DNA from: Ochromonas danica
Lineage: Eukaryota; Sar; Chrysophyceae; Chromulinales; Chromulinaceae
Assembly: GCA_015146655.1 (NCBI GenBank)
Contig: VKHL01000054.1
Location: forward strand, 62,001-126,000
Length of the DNA stretch: 64,000 nt
Direction: 5' to 3'
A program made the position numbers and the translations under genes. The notes under the pieces were generated by a model that was not told where the DNA came from, made no database searches, and saw nothing but the letters and a program-made list of their open reading frames with translations. This document shows positions 11,458 to 22,185 of the stretch, piece after piece. The first letter of the stretch is position 1; each line of letters starts with the position of its first letter.

Positions 11458-14400
11458 ATGGATAGGATGAAACCTTCTAATAGATTACTTTCAACAAGTA
11501 AGAATTGGTTATTAGAGAAGTTAACAGCAGAGAAGATCATCCAAGAAGGTGATGAGATTGATTCCGATGTCTTAGATGAGAGTGAGAATGAAGAAGAGGA
11601 GGAGGAGCAGGAGGAGGCTAGGGGAGGTATCATCTCATCTCAATGGCTACAAGAAAGCGCTCCTAGTACTGCTCTTCACCCACCACTAGCACAACAACAG
11701 CAGCAGCTGCTGTCTCACCCTCACCTTCCACTGCTGCAGCACTATCAGACTGAGGATGGACGACTGCATTCCATGGAATTCTATGACCACACCATCCCGG
11801 TCTCAGTCCCCAACCTGGCCCCCACCCCGGCTACGGCGACTACTACCACTTGCTATGAGGAAGATGACGATGAACTCGAAAACTATCGCAAGTTTTTACA
11901 ATCGATCTGGGATGAAGACGAAGAAGAAGGAGAAGAAGATGATGAAGACTATGTGCCTGAGCCTGTAGAAGAAGATGCTCAACCTGTTGGCACAGAGGAG
12001 GATGATGACGACCCCACCATTGAGGAGGAAGCTGTCAAAGTCAACAAGAAAGAGTTGCGGGATCTCGTCAGTGAATGTTGGCTGACGATTGCAGGGCAGC
12101 CACTAGACTGCAATGGTGGAGGTGGTAGTGTTAGTGGTAGTGGTTCTGATGCTAATCCTTCCGTAACCACTGCCACCAACACCACCTCTGCTGTAATGAA
12201 TATGGAAACATTACAAAGTATGTACGACCAGCAGATATCAGCAATGGCTATGGGCAGTGCACAAAGACCCTGTGGACGTGGCGATGGATTCAACTTTTCC
12301 AACAGTGTTAATGGTAGTATACCTTGTGCACCACCTGCAGCTAACACAACATCCTCAGCAACACCAGAAACACTATTTCCCTCTCAGATAGGCGAAGGTA
12401 TCCATCAATCCAATTCCACAACAGCTATCTCCCAGACTGTCCTGTCAACCTTAGTAACACAGTTATTCACAGGGAATAAGTTGTCAGATTTGTCTATTGA
12501 TGGCATGCCCGTGGGGGCGATCAGGAAGATAGTGGCCAGACAGCTTGCCATGGCATTACAACTCTTATTACAGATTCTATTACAAGCTGATGATCGATCT
12601 AATTGTTTTGCAAGTGGATATAACTGTCTTGTTCAATTAAGTAATTTCCGAGAAATTGCAGTTCGTAAAGCAGTATTAATGCAACAAAATGTGAAAAATG
12701 TTACCGCATTGAAACATGTCAAGACTGATCATAGTCGAAATCGATTGTTAGAAGTCCATGAGATGCATAGATTAATGCAACAAGGAGGAGAGTTATCAAC
12801 CGTCTACTCTGAGAATCCCATTGGCAATGATGGACCATCCCATCCTCATCATCCTAATAACGAACAAAATACTGTGTTATCATCAGATACTACCCCACAA
12901 CGATTAACACGTTCTCATGTTTTAAGATATAACACTCAATCTCAACGTTCTTCTTCTCTCTTTGATGTTCCTATGCTATCTCGTATTAGTGAAGTCTTCT
13001 CTCTAACAGATCGTGCTAAGAATATCATTAAACAACAATTACAATCTTCTAATACTATGACCACATTACCATCATCCTGTGCACTTCTTCTTAGTGATGG
13101 TAGTGCTAATAATCAATCTATTACCATGACACGATCTACTATATTAATGAAAGCTTGTAGTGATCAAATGGAAAAACTTTATCATTCCTTTGGTATGAGA
13201 TTATGGAAATGTCTTCTTCCTACACCAACTTATCCCATACAAGACTTTAGTCAGATGTCATTAGATCCATTGTCTATTGTTGGACGATCTTATTTCACTC
13301 CAACAGAAGATGATTTACTACTTCGTGGATTAGTTACATTAGGTGAAGATCGATGGAATGATTTGAAAGTTCTCTTTCTTCCTTCTAAAGATGTCCCCAT
13401 CTTACAATTTCGATATACTCAAAAGACTTTAATTACTATGAATATTGAACAAAATGGATTCAAAAGGTTAGTTAGCATAAACATAACATAATATAACATA
13501 GCATAGTATTGTATAGTATAGTGTAAATACAAAGTGTGTCTAACCTATGTAATACTGTACACAAACACACACACATGTATATATATATACTACACATATA
13601 CTGTACCCTGTTGAAAACTAACTGTAATATGGAATGATAATAATAATAATAATGATGATGATAATGTGTGCTGTTGATAGGTTCCAGCAGATAATAGCAG
13701 AAGGGAAAGGTAGTCTTCGTAGTAAAGATGAAGCCTGGTCTTTAATAGATGACTTCTTTCTATTGAAAGGTTTTCAAGTATTTGGACATAAATGGCATCT
13801 TTATTCATTATTCTTTCTTCCTCATCGTAAAGCAGAAGAGATGAAATACAGGTTTGTATTACCATAGCTATTGTTTGTAACTATATCTATTGCTTGTTCC
13901 TTATTGTTGATTGTCATGTGATGAATAGGTGGGGACAATTGCAAAAGACATGGTTACGTGCTTTTCCACAGAATAGTTTACATGGTCAAGCCATTACGAT
14001 TGGACCAGATTTAGCAACTTTCTTAGATCAGTTACAATGTTGTCACACTGTACAAGAAGTTATGGATCTTGTGAAAGGAAGAGAACAACAACCATCATCA
14101 TCAACAACGACAACAAATGGTGCGATGATGATGACGAATAAGTCAAAGAGATTGTTGTCATCTTCTTCTAGCATGGAGAATAGAGTAGATGAGATGGAAG
14201 TAGTTCAAGAAGCTTTCCGTGAATTATCAGATTCAGAAAGTAGATCGTCTACTCCTTCTATTCATCAACAACAAGTGAGAAATACCACTTCTTCTTCCTC
14301 CTCCTCTTCCTCTGAAATGCTACAAAAGGACAAGCAAGATGCATATCGGTCTTTTCTACAAACACGATTAGTTTCTCAAGATTCATCTATTGGTGAAGGA

Positions 14401-15297
14401 GATACTAATCGATTACCATTACCAGTACCTGGTGGTGGTATTTCATCATCTAGTAGTGGAAGATCAGTCTTACCATCATCATCAGCGGCGGCTATGCTAC
14501 CACCCTATGGTACTCATAAACCAGGTGGACAGAATGCCTATATAGGTCGACAAGATCATACGAATATGATGTTACCTTCTCTTCGATCTGAGGCATGGTA
14601 TTCACGAGTGAGTAACAACCTATCATCCAATATTCACGATCTACCTCTCAATTCATCTCTTAATAATCCAATTCATGATAATGGGATGATGAATCATGAT
14701 GACTCGGTGTTTAGTGATGTTACTAGCAAACGTACTGAACCATTTCTTGGAGCAGATCTTCTTTGTTCAATGTTATCCAAAACTGTGAATGATGAGTCTG
14801 CTGTATCTTCAGGAAATATTATGAACTCAACAAGTGTAGAACACGCTTCATCTTCCCTTAAGAAGAGAATCTCCTTGCAACAACCACAACCTTCGTTAGC
14901 CAAGAAGTCAAGACCAGATCATGTGTCTCCTCCCAATAGTTCAGACAACATTAGTTCTCTTCCTGTTAGTTCTACAAGTATTTATCAAGCAGTTCCTTGT
15001 GCTATACCAGTGGAACAATCTGTTGAAAGACTTGCTCTGACTAATGACATGAGAATGGACAACCAATTCCTGTCATCTGATATATCATTAGGATTTACTA
15101 ACTTATCTCGTATGATCAGCTTGTTGAAGGAGGATTCAAATCATCAACCAGCGATTCGTGACTGTCCTTTCGAGCAGAGCAATGCCAGTGACGCGGCTGG
15201 TAGCATTGCTAGCTATGGTAGCGATTCTAATGGATTGTTTGCAAGTGTGATGAGATCATCTTCTATCTCTGGAAAACAACCAAACGACAAATTATGA
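11458..15297 (+). CDS. GON4L-like SANT/Myb-domain nuclear protein
   Basis: Exons are 11458-13466, 13681-13851 and 13929-15297, giving 1182 aa. I chose the ATG at 11458. The N-terminal half is acidic and low complexity, with runs of Asp/Glu that suit a chromatin protein. At about 617-670 lies YFTPTEDDLLLRGLVTLGED and VLFLPSKDVPILQFRY, a SANT/Myb-like unit resembling GON4L and its plant relatives. Exon 2 adds a second tryptophan-bearing unit (KDEAWSLIDDFFLLKGFQVFG) and exon 3 begins WGQLQKTWLRAFP. The last 430 residues are Ser-rich and unrecognised. In animals GON4L is a transcriptional corepressor scaffold; a nuclear regulatory role here is inference. Confidence 0.65.
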
Positions 15298-15542
15298 GTG
15301 AGAATGAGCAAAACGATACAATGATGAGAACATGTAAATAATGTAAACATTCATTATCATCACGGTTACAATCTTTTCACGCTAATAGTCTGTCGTTTAA
15401 ATGGTAATCACATCCTGTGACATAGAGACATTGTGGCATTGCCAACTGCCACAGAATTTGTTCAAAAAGGGGATAGTTGTGTAATAGTAGAAGTGTAGTA
15501 GTAGTGGTAGCAATAGTGGTGGTGCTACTTCATCTGCACACA
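15298..15542. other. Shared 3' flank of convergent genes
   Basis: This is a 245-bp interval between two convergent stop codons. Nothing beyond short TAG/GTA-rich stretches is visible. Confidence 0.5.
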
Positions 15543-16455
15543 TCACAGAAAGTCTATCCAATGAGGATGGTATTTGCTCTTCTTCCATAGTCTCCCTTTG
15601 AATTGGAGCTCTCTTTGAGTTGGTTCATACGGCTGCATTCGAAGGCGCATATTAACTCGATGTAGCTCTTCTGGGAGTAATTTGCCCTTCTTGTTGTTGC
15701 AGCTATGACAAGCACAAGCAACATTGTCCCAAGTTAAAGTCCCACCTTTAGCACGTGGGATAACATGATCGATAGTGAGAAAATCGGGAACAAAGGCATT
15801 TCCGCAATACTATGGTATCCCCAAATGAGATTAGTTTTAAAAAGGTATCAACCATGTTGTTTGTTAGCTCATCAATCATTATTATGTTAGAGAAGAGATG
15901 GAGAATAATGCTGACCTGACAGGTGAAACTATCTCGTAAGAGAAGGTTTCTTCTTGTTAACACAGGAGTCGCATCAGGTTTACGAAAATGCTCTTTCAAG
16001 GCAATGACACTTGGTAATTTAAATGACATTGATACAGAGCGTACGACAATATTGCCATATTCAGACACCACTACTGCTTTCTCATTGAAGACAGCCTTTA
16101 ACGTGTCTTGCCAACTCCATAAGGATAATGGATAACGAGAAAGTGGTGTATAATCAGCGTTCAAGACTAAGGTTTTGGAGGATTCTAACTTCAACCCCAA
16201 GTCAGCCATAAGTTGATCTTCTTCTTGTTGCATGAACTCTGCGGCTAGTGTGGAAACCTGTTGATGAGTTATCTTCTTCTTAGATTTATTAGGTGAGCTT
16301 TTAGGGGAAAGGTTCCGTTCTCGACTTGTCATAGCTGAGAAGAGAGAATAGGAGAATCTTTTCTCAGAATTTCGATAAATTCTTTTGAAAGCTCCAGCTG
16401 TTAACAAAGTGAAAGAAGAAATAATCATCCAACTCCAAAACAATTCTATTTTCAT
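15543..16455 (-). CDS. Plastid-targeted HNH endonuclease, cyanobacterial type
   Basis: Exons on the minus strand are 16455-15916 and 15809-15543, giving 268 aa; splicing restores the CxxC zinc knuckle as SFTCQYCG. The C-terminal HNH core reads FLTIDHVIPRAKGG, then WDNVACACHSCNNKKG, with the catalytic His pair, the Asn and the second CxxC. Such proteins are common in cyanobacteria. The preceding domain (LVLNADYTPLSRYPLSLWSW) is also typical of that bacterial family. The N terminus MKIELFWSWMIISSFTLLTAG with following A|FKR resembles a signal peptide with an A|F site, then a basic Ser-rich transit segment. It probably acts on plastid nucleic acid. The substrate cannot be read from sequence. Confidence 0.82.
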
Positions 16456-16942
16456 ATAATTTAAGATGTCAGTGAAAGAAGAGATGTTTGGTTTAGAGTA
16501 AAACTAGTACTAAATGGGAGGGAATAGAATGACTAGACACTACTGTAGACTATTCGATGATCTTCTCCTATTGTTCTCTCTCTCTCTCTCTCCTCTTGAC
16601 TTTTGTGCTCAGAACAGCAGCAAGTGCACTTCTTACGATGCGTGGGGTAGAGTGAGGAAAACCTCGTGATTTTAGACTTTGAGTGTGATGTTTTTACACT
16701 TTCTTTGAGGCGATCGCTGTTTGTGTATTTGAGTGTGTGTGCACAGTGTACACAGCCTAGTGCTGTGACTGTGATGCGCGGGAAATTCTCCCGTTGAGTT
16801 GCGCATGAAGAAACGAAACGACGTTGATTTGATGCACCCAGATGGCATTTACAGTAAAGCATTGGAGCATTAAAGCTCTGAGCAACTGTAGTACACGATA
16901 TCTTCCGACAGAGAGTAGATTATTAGAAGAACAGAGTAAATT
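16456..16942. promoter_or_regulatory. Divergent promoter region, HNH / coiled-coil gene
   Basis: About 490 bp separate divergent starts. A palindrome-like GCGCGGGAAATTCTCCCG lies near 16776-16793, flanked by TGCGCAT. A short (CT)n run lies near 16577-16593. No open frame looks genuine. Confidence 0.35.
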
Positions 16943-18843
16943 ATGGATGACTCTTCTGTTGAATCAATATCTACAAATAAAATCAATAGAAAACAACAAA
17001 ATGTTCCAAAGAAGAAGAAGAAGAAAGTCCACCTAGTTAAACCACTTCCTCCTCAGACTATGACAAAGAAACATAGCACTAGTAATAGTAGAAAGGTTAT
17101 TGAGAAAGTCCCTGTCGAAGTGTTATTAGAAAGAACTCTCTCTTCTCTCACTGTTCCTCCTACCATCACCTTGCCTGAAGCCAAACTATTCCCTCGTGAG
17201 AGTCTAGGGGAGTTAGATATGGATTCCATCCTTCATGGTGGTAGTCTGGGTGATGAGTCTCAGAGAAGTAGTCTAAGCAGTGGTCGTATCCTTCTCCATC
17301 AGCTTCCTCGTCTCTTGCAGAGCTCTGACTGGTTGACTTCCTCCACCAACGCTTCCATGACAAGTGCTAGTGCTAGTGGAGACTTCTCTTCTGCCACCTC
17401 CTTACACAGTGTAGTCTCTATGAAAGATCTCATTCGACAACTAGAGCATAGCACCATCGCCTCTGTTGAAGGTAGTGGTGGTAGTGCCAGAGGTAGTGCC
17501 AGAGGTGGTAGTCTTGCCGAGTCTCTTCACGATTATGTCACACCATTAAATGAACTATCTCCTATCCATCTCTCTTGGGATCACAAAGCTACTTCAGCAT
17601 ATCCTACACAATCTTCTTCATTAGAACCTCGTATTAATGTTATTGGTATGTTACATTCTATTCCATTAATATTAGCTAAAGCAGATAAACGAATACGTAA
17701 ACAACGACAAGTACAAGAATTAAAAGCACAACAAAATGCAAAACAACGAGAAGAAATGGATAAGTTATTAGAATGGAAGAATAGTCGTATAGAACGACAT
17801 CTTCATACACTAGCAAAAGAAGGATTAACAATCTCATGGTTACGTCTATTATGGCTTTATCGTTATTGTCTTCAATTAAAAGAGAAATATATTAAAGCGA
17901 AATCAACACATCATGCATGGATGACAGTATTACATGCTGCTAATATAATTAATAAATATTATTATCGTTGGTATCATAAACATCTTTTAGGTAAATTACA
18001 ATTACGTGTTATTACAGCCTTTAATCGTGCAAGAAATACTTTTCGTTTATTTTTCCGTATTTTCCGTAAACGTCGTGCTATTAAACGAATGAAAACATTT
18101 CTAATAGAATATAAAAATCATCATAAAATGAATGTTGTTATACATCGTTATCTATCAGCTGTACGACGTGTTCAACGAGGTATACGAGAATTTCTACTTT
18201 GTAAAAGTGCTAAAGTTTCTGCTTTATCAGCTTTATGGGATCGTATGGAACATTATTATATACGAAAGAAATTATTAGAAAGAAAAGAAAAAATGAAATC
18301 TGCTTTATTATCAAAGAAGAGTAGTAAGAATATTCTTGTAGGGAATCATCTTGGTGGTGGTGGAGGAGGAGGAGGAGGAGGAGGAGGAGCAGGGATGACT
18401 AATGGTAGTGGTAATAGTGGTGGAGGTGGTAATGCATCTTCTTCATCGTTATCATTGTCATCTTCTTCTAATAAGCACATGGAATCCAAAGATCATGAGA
18501 AAATGCTCATTGAAATGAAACATCAAGTCAAGAATTGGCAACGAATTGATCAGAAGATGGAGAATATGATTGATAGTTTACGTTCTGCGGGTGTGATAGC
18601 GGAGGAGTCAGAGGATGAAGTCATATCACGACTAGTGGCTCCTGTGCAGTTGAAGTCTGCTTTGCTCAGACAAGTTGTTGAGCGAGTGGTAAGTATTGTA
18701 TAGTAGTAGCATAGCTTTGTATTGTATTGCATAGTATTGTATAGTACTAATGTAGTACTGTATAGTAGTAGCATAGCTTTGTATTATATTGCATAGTATT
18801 GTATAGTTGTATAGTAATAGCATTGTACTAGTATAGTATACTC

Positions 18844-18887
<44 letters not shown>

Positions 18888-18890
18888 CTG

Positions 18891-18931
<41 letters not shown>

Positions 18932-19647
18932 GGGTTATATTATTGTTATTGACTGTTGTTGGTCATATCATATCTATCATATCCTATCCTATCATATGTT
19001 ATTGTTATTGATGTTGTTATTGTGGTTATTGTGATATGTTGTATTAGAGAAGAGAGTTTTATCTGACACAACGAGCAATTGTACGAGAACGAATAAAGAT
19101 GGACGCGGTAAGTCATTCAACATTACCACAACGATTATCATTATTTCCATTATTACCGTTATTGCCATTATTACCATTATTATCATTATTGCCATTATTG
19201 CCATTATTGCCATTATTGCCATTATTGCCATTATTGCCATTATTACCATTATTATCATTATTGCCATTATTGCCATTATTACCATTATTATCATTATTGC
19301 CATTATTGCCATTATTGCCATTATTGCCATCTGGTGGATGTGACTATGTAGACATTCAGTGAAAGACATGCTCTGGATCTACTACAAGGTAGGACAGAGA
19401 ATATTGATCGCATTGTTAACAACAAGTTTGGTCGAAAAGCAATCATTTTCAAATTCCAAGCTTTGAACTTCTATCAGTAAGTCTCAATGAAGACAAACTC
19501 TTCACTTCTTTATTATTAGTCTGGATAGCTAATGGTTGGTTGGTTTGTGTTATTAGACGATTGGATAAGAAGATGGTCTTAGATAAAGTGAAAGAAGCAC
19601 ATAACCAACTCAAGACATTCCACATCCATATTGACCATCATCGTTAA
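16943..19647 (+). CDS. Basic helical protein, possible IQ/calmodulin-binding type, function unknown
   Basis: Exons are 16943-18688, 19048-19107, 19352-19476 and 19557-19647, giving 673 aa. The start MDDSSVESISTNKINRK is followed by a poly-Lys patch. Residues about 230-460 are strongly helical and basic, with repeated aromatic/Arg spacings (YRWYHKHLLGKLQLRVI, FRLFFRIFRKRRAIKRM, VQRGIREFLLCKSAKV) that resemble degenerate IQ motifs. A poly-Gly tract near residue 470 and a Ser-rich patch precede a second helical part (RREFYLTQRAIVRERIKMDA). Many stramenopile flagellar and cytoskeletal proteins look like this, but I do not recognise the family. Introns 1 and 2 are largely tandem repeat. Confidence 0.6.
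18689..19047 (+). repeat. Repeat-filled intron: TAGTA-type minisatellite, (GTT)n and (GATT)n
   Basis: The intron contains two or more copies of a unit of about 60 nt rich in GTAGCATAGCTTTGTATT (18704-18830), then (TTG)n at 18845-18888 and (GATT)n at 18892-18930. Minus-strand open frames across it are repeat artefacts. Confidence 0.75.
19139..19330 (+). repeat. 9-bp tandem array (CCATTATTG/CCATTATTA) filling an intron
   Basis: About 21 copies of a 9-bp unit make up almost 80 percent of the 244-nt intron 19108-19351. The variants ATTGCC and ATTACC/ATTATC alternate in blocks, so there is a higher-order pattern. The unit length is a multiple of three, which explains long open frames on both strands. 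Confidence 0.85.
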
Positions 19648-20515
19648 CAGTTATGATGGCGATGATCTTCATAGTTTGAATTGAATTGATGATGATGAAA
19701 TAGATTCTGTTTTAACGGATAATAGACAATGCATAATAGCAATGAATTGAATATCGTCTAGTCTATTCTATCCTATCCCATTTCAATGATAATAACAGCA
19801 ATACAATACTATACAATACAATGCAAACTAACTAACTAACTAACCGTGATTGCTTTATAGAAGATAGTTGATCTGTTATGATGATGATGACGATGATGAC
19901 GATGATGTTGTCATGATTGTTGTGTCATAGTGTGTTGTGTTAGATAGTAGACTATCTAGTAGTTTAGTGGGGTTAGGTAAGGTTAGGTAAGGTAATTAGT
20001 AATAACTGTTCCTATGTCTATGATGGTATTGTTAAGAGTATTATGTAGAGTGTGTTATCTATTAAACTACACTTTATCACTAATACACTACAGTAGCATT
20101 ACTACTACACCACACACACAATGTTATCATAGGGTACAATAGACACTACAATTGTATATATCAATCAACATCTAACACAAAGTAAAGCAATAACCAACCC
20201 ACAGTACCTTACCTTAACATCGACCATAGAGTGAAAGACGACAAACAAACAAACAAACAAACAAACAAACAAGCAAGCAAGCAAGCAGACAGAAGAAGAG
20301 AGGCGACGAAGGAGAAGAGAGAGAATGAACTCATCCAGAGAGAAATGCGATGCATGGAAGAAGACACGATGGTTTGAACGAGGAAAGGCAAGGCAAGGCA
20401 AGTAATATATACTATAGTACAGTACAGTACAGTAGACTACATGTCATCATAGATCTACTATGAATAGTGTAGACTACATGTCAATCAGTCAATCAGTCAG
20501 TTAGTCCTCCATCAA
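19648..20515. other. Intergenic between convergent genes, microsatellite-rich
   Basis: This 868-bp interval has (GATGATGAC)-type runs near 19878-19906, GGTTAGGTAA repeats at 19968-19993, (AAAC)n then (AAGC)n at 20240-20286, GGCAA repeats near 20385-20402 and (ACAGT)n near 20413-20432. I see no gene. Confidence 0.55.
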
Positions 20516-22145
20516 TTAAGACTCTTGGAGAACAGATGGAGTGGATTGAGATGACATCAAAGGTCTGGGAGAAGATGGCAGCACTTCTTGTTGTAGTTGT
20601 AGTTGTAGTTGTTGCTTGGTTGAGGTGGTGGAGTCACTCTCTTTACTGTCTTTCTTGACACTACCATTACTACCACTTCTTCCTCTTCCTCCTGCATTAT
20701 CTCCTTCTGACTCTTTCCTCTCCTCTTTTGACTCTTCTTTTGAATCTTGTTTTGACTCTCCTTCAGACTCTTTGGTCTCTTCTTTTGTACTAATCTTAGC
20801 AGATCTTGCTGACATTGGACGAGTAGCAACATCAACATTAACATTAACATTCTTGTCAACTTCATCAGAATCTTTCTGTTCCTCTTCCTCTTCTTCTTCT
20901 TCCTTCTTCATCTTCTTAGTGCTATTAGTAGATATTTCTTGGAAAGAGTTTTGAGCACTAAAGAGAGGAGAAGATGTATCACGAGGAAGTTCTAAGACAC
21001 GATCATTCTTCTTCATGTCATCATCTTCTACTTCGTCTTTAGTAGCACTTGCTAGTCCTGCCATATCTCTTAGAGATGGTGACTGCTCATCTTCACCACC
21101 ATTACCATTACCAATCTCATTGTTATTAGTAGTAGCATCAGTGGTAGTGGTATTGTTAGTGTTAGTGGTTGAATCAGCCCATTGAGTGGATCCATCCAAA
21201 GTATTGTACCAGAAATAAGCACCACTATCACGATCAACCAAACAGATCTACAACACAATACAGTACAGTACAATACACAACACAGTAATGTAGATAGAGA
21301 CATTATGAGACAATGTGTATAATGTAATACAACTAGTAGATGATAAGTGATGATGACTTACATAATGTTCCTTGCCATCTGTAAAATACGAATCTATAAG
21401 ATTGAGAATAATATCTGATGCTTCTTTAGGACTAATGAATGTAATCTAAAGTACAAGTGACATCAACCATATGTACTATTAGTTACACTGTATATAGTTA
21501 CGAAGAGTAGTGTAGTGTGTAAGTTGTAACATAACATATACACTGTGTACATGTATATATACAGTATAGTTAAAGTGTAGTGTAGTGTGTAATTTGTAAC
21601 ATTAACATGTACTATTAGTTATTAACTACACAGCGCATATATACTGTATATATAGTTAACAAGTGTAGAGTAGTGTGTAAGCTGTAACATAACATATACA
21701 CTATGTACATGTATATATACAGTATAATTAAAGTGTAGTGTAGTGTGTAAGCTGTAACATAACATATACACTATGTACATGTATATATACAGTATAATTA
21801 AAGTGTAGTGTAGTGTGTAAGCTGTAACATAACATATACACTATGTACATGTATATATACAGTATAATTAAAGTGTAGTGTAGTGTGTAAGCTGTAACAT
21901 AACATATACACTGTGTACATGTATATATACAGTATAGTTAAAGTGTAGTGTAGTGTGTAATTTGTAACATATACATGTACTATTAGTTATTAACTATACA
22001 GTGCATATATACTGTATATATAGTTAACAAGTGTAGTGTAGTGTAGTGTGTAAGCTGTAACATAACATATACACTGTGTACATATATATACAGTATAGTT
22101 AACAAATGTAATATAGTGTATGTAATGTATTACTATAAGTAAATG

Positions 22146-22185
<40 letters not shown>

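Noticed and set aside
18992-19369. Met/Ile/Ala-repeat and Leu/Pro-repeat frames on both strands
   Set aside because: They are translations of the 9-bp intronic tandem repeat, whose length is a multiple of three.
19968-19993. Telomere-like GGTTAGGTAAGG repeat
   Set aside because: There are only two imperfect units, not TTAGGG, and genes lie on both sides.
20165-20401. Minus-strand frame with LACLFVCLFVCLFV
   Set aside because: It is a translation of AAAC/AAGC tetranucleotide repeats.
21500-22110. Regular repeat resembling a CRISPR array
   Set aside because: Units of about 65 bp are contiguous without unique spacers and lie within a eukaryotic intron; it is a minisatellite.
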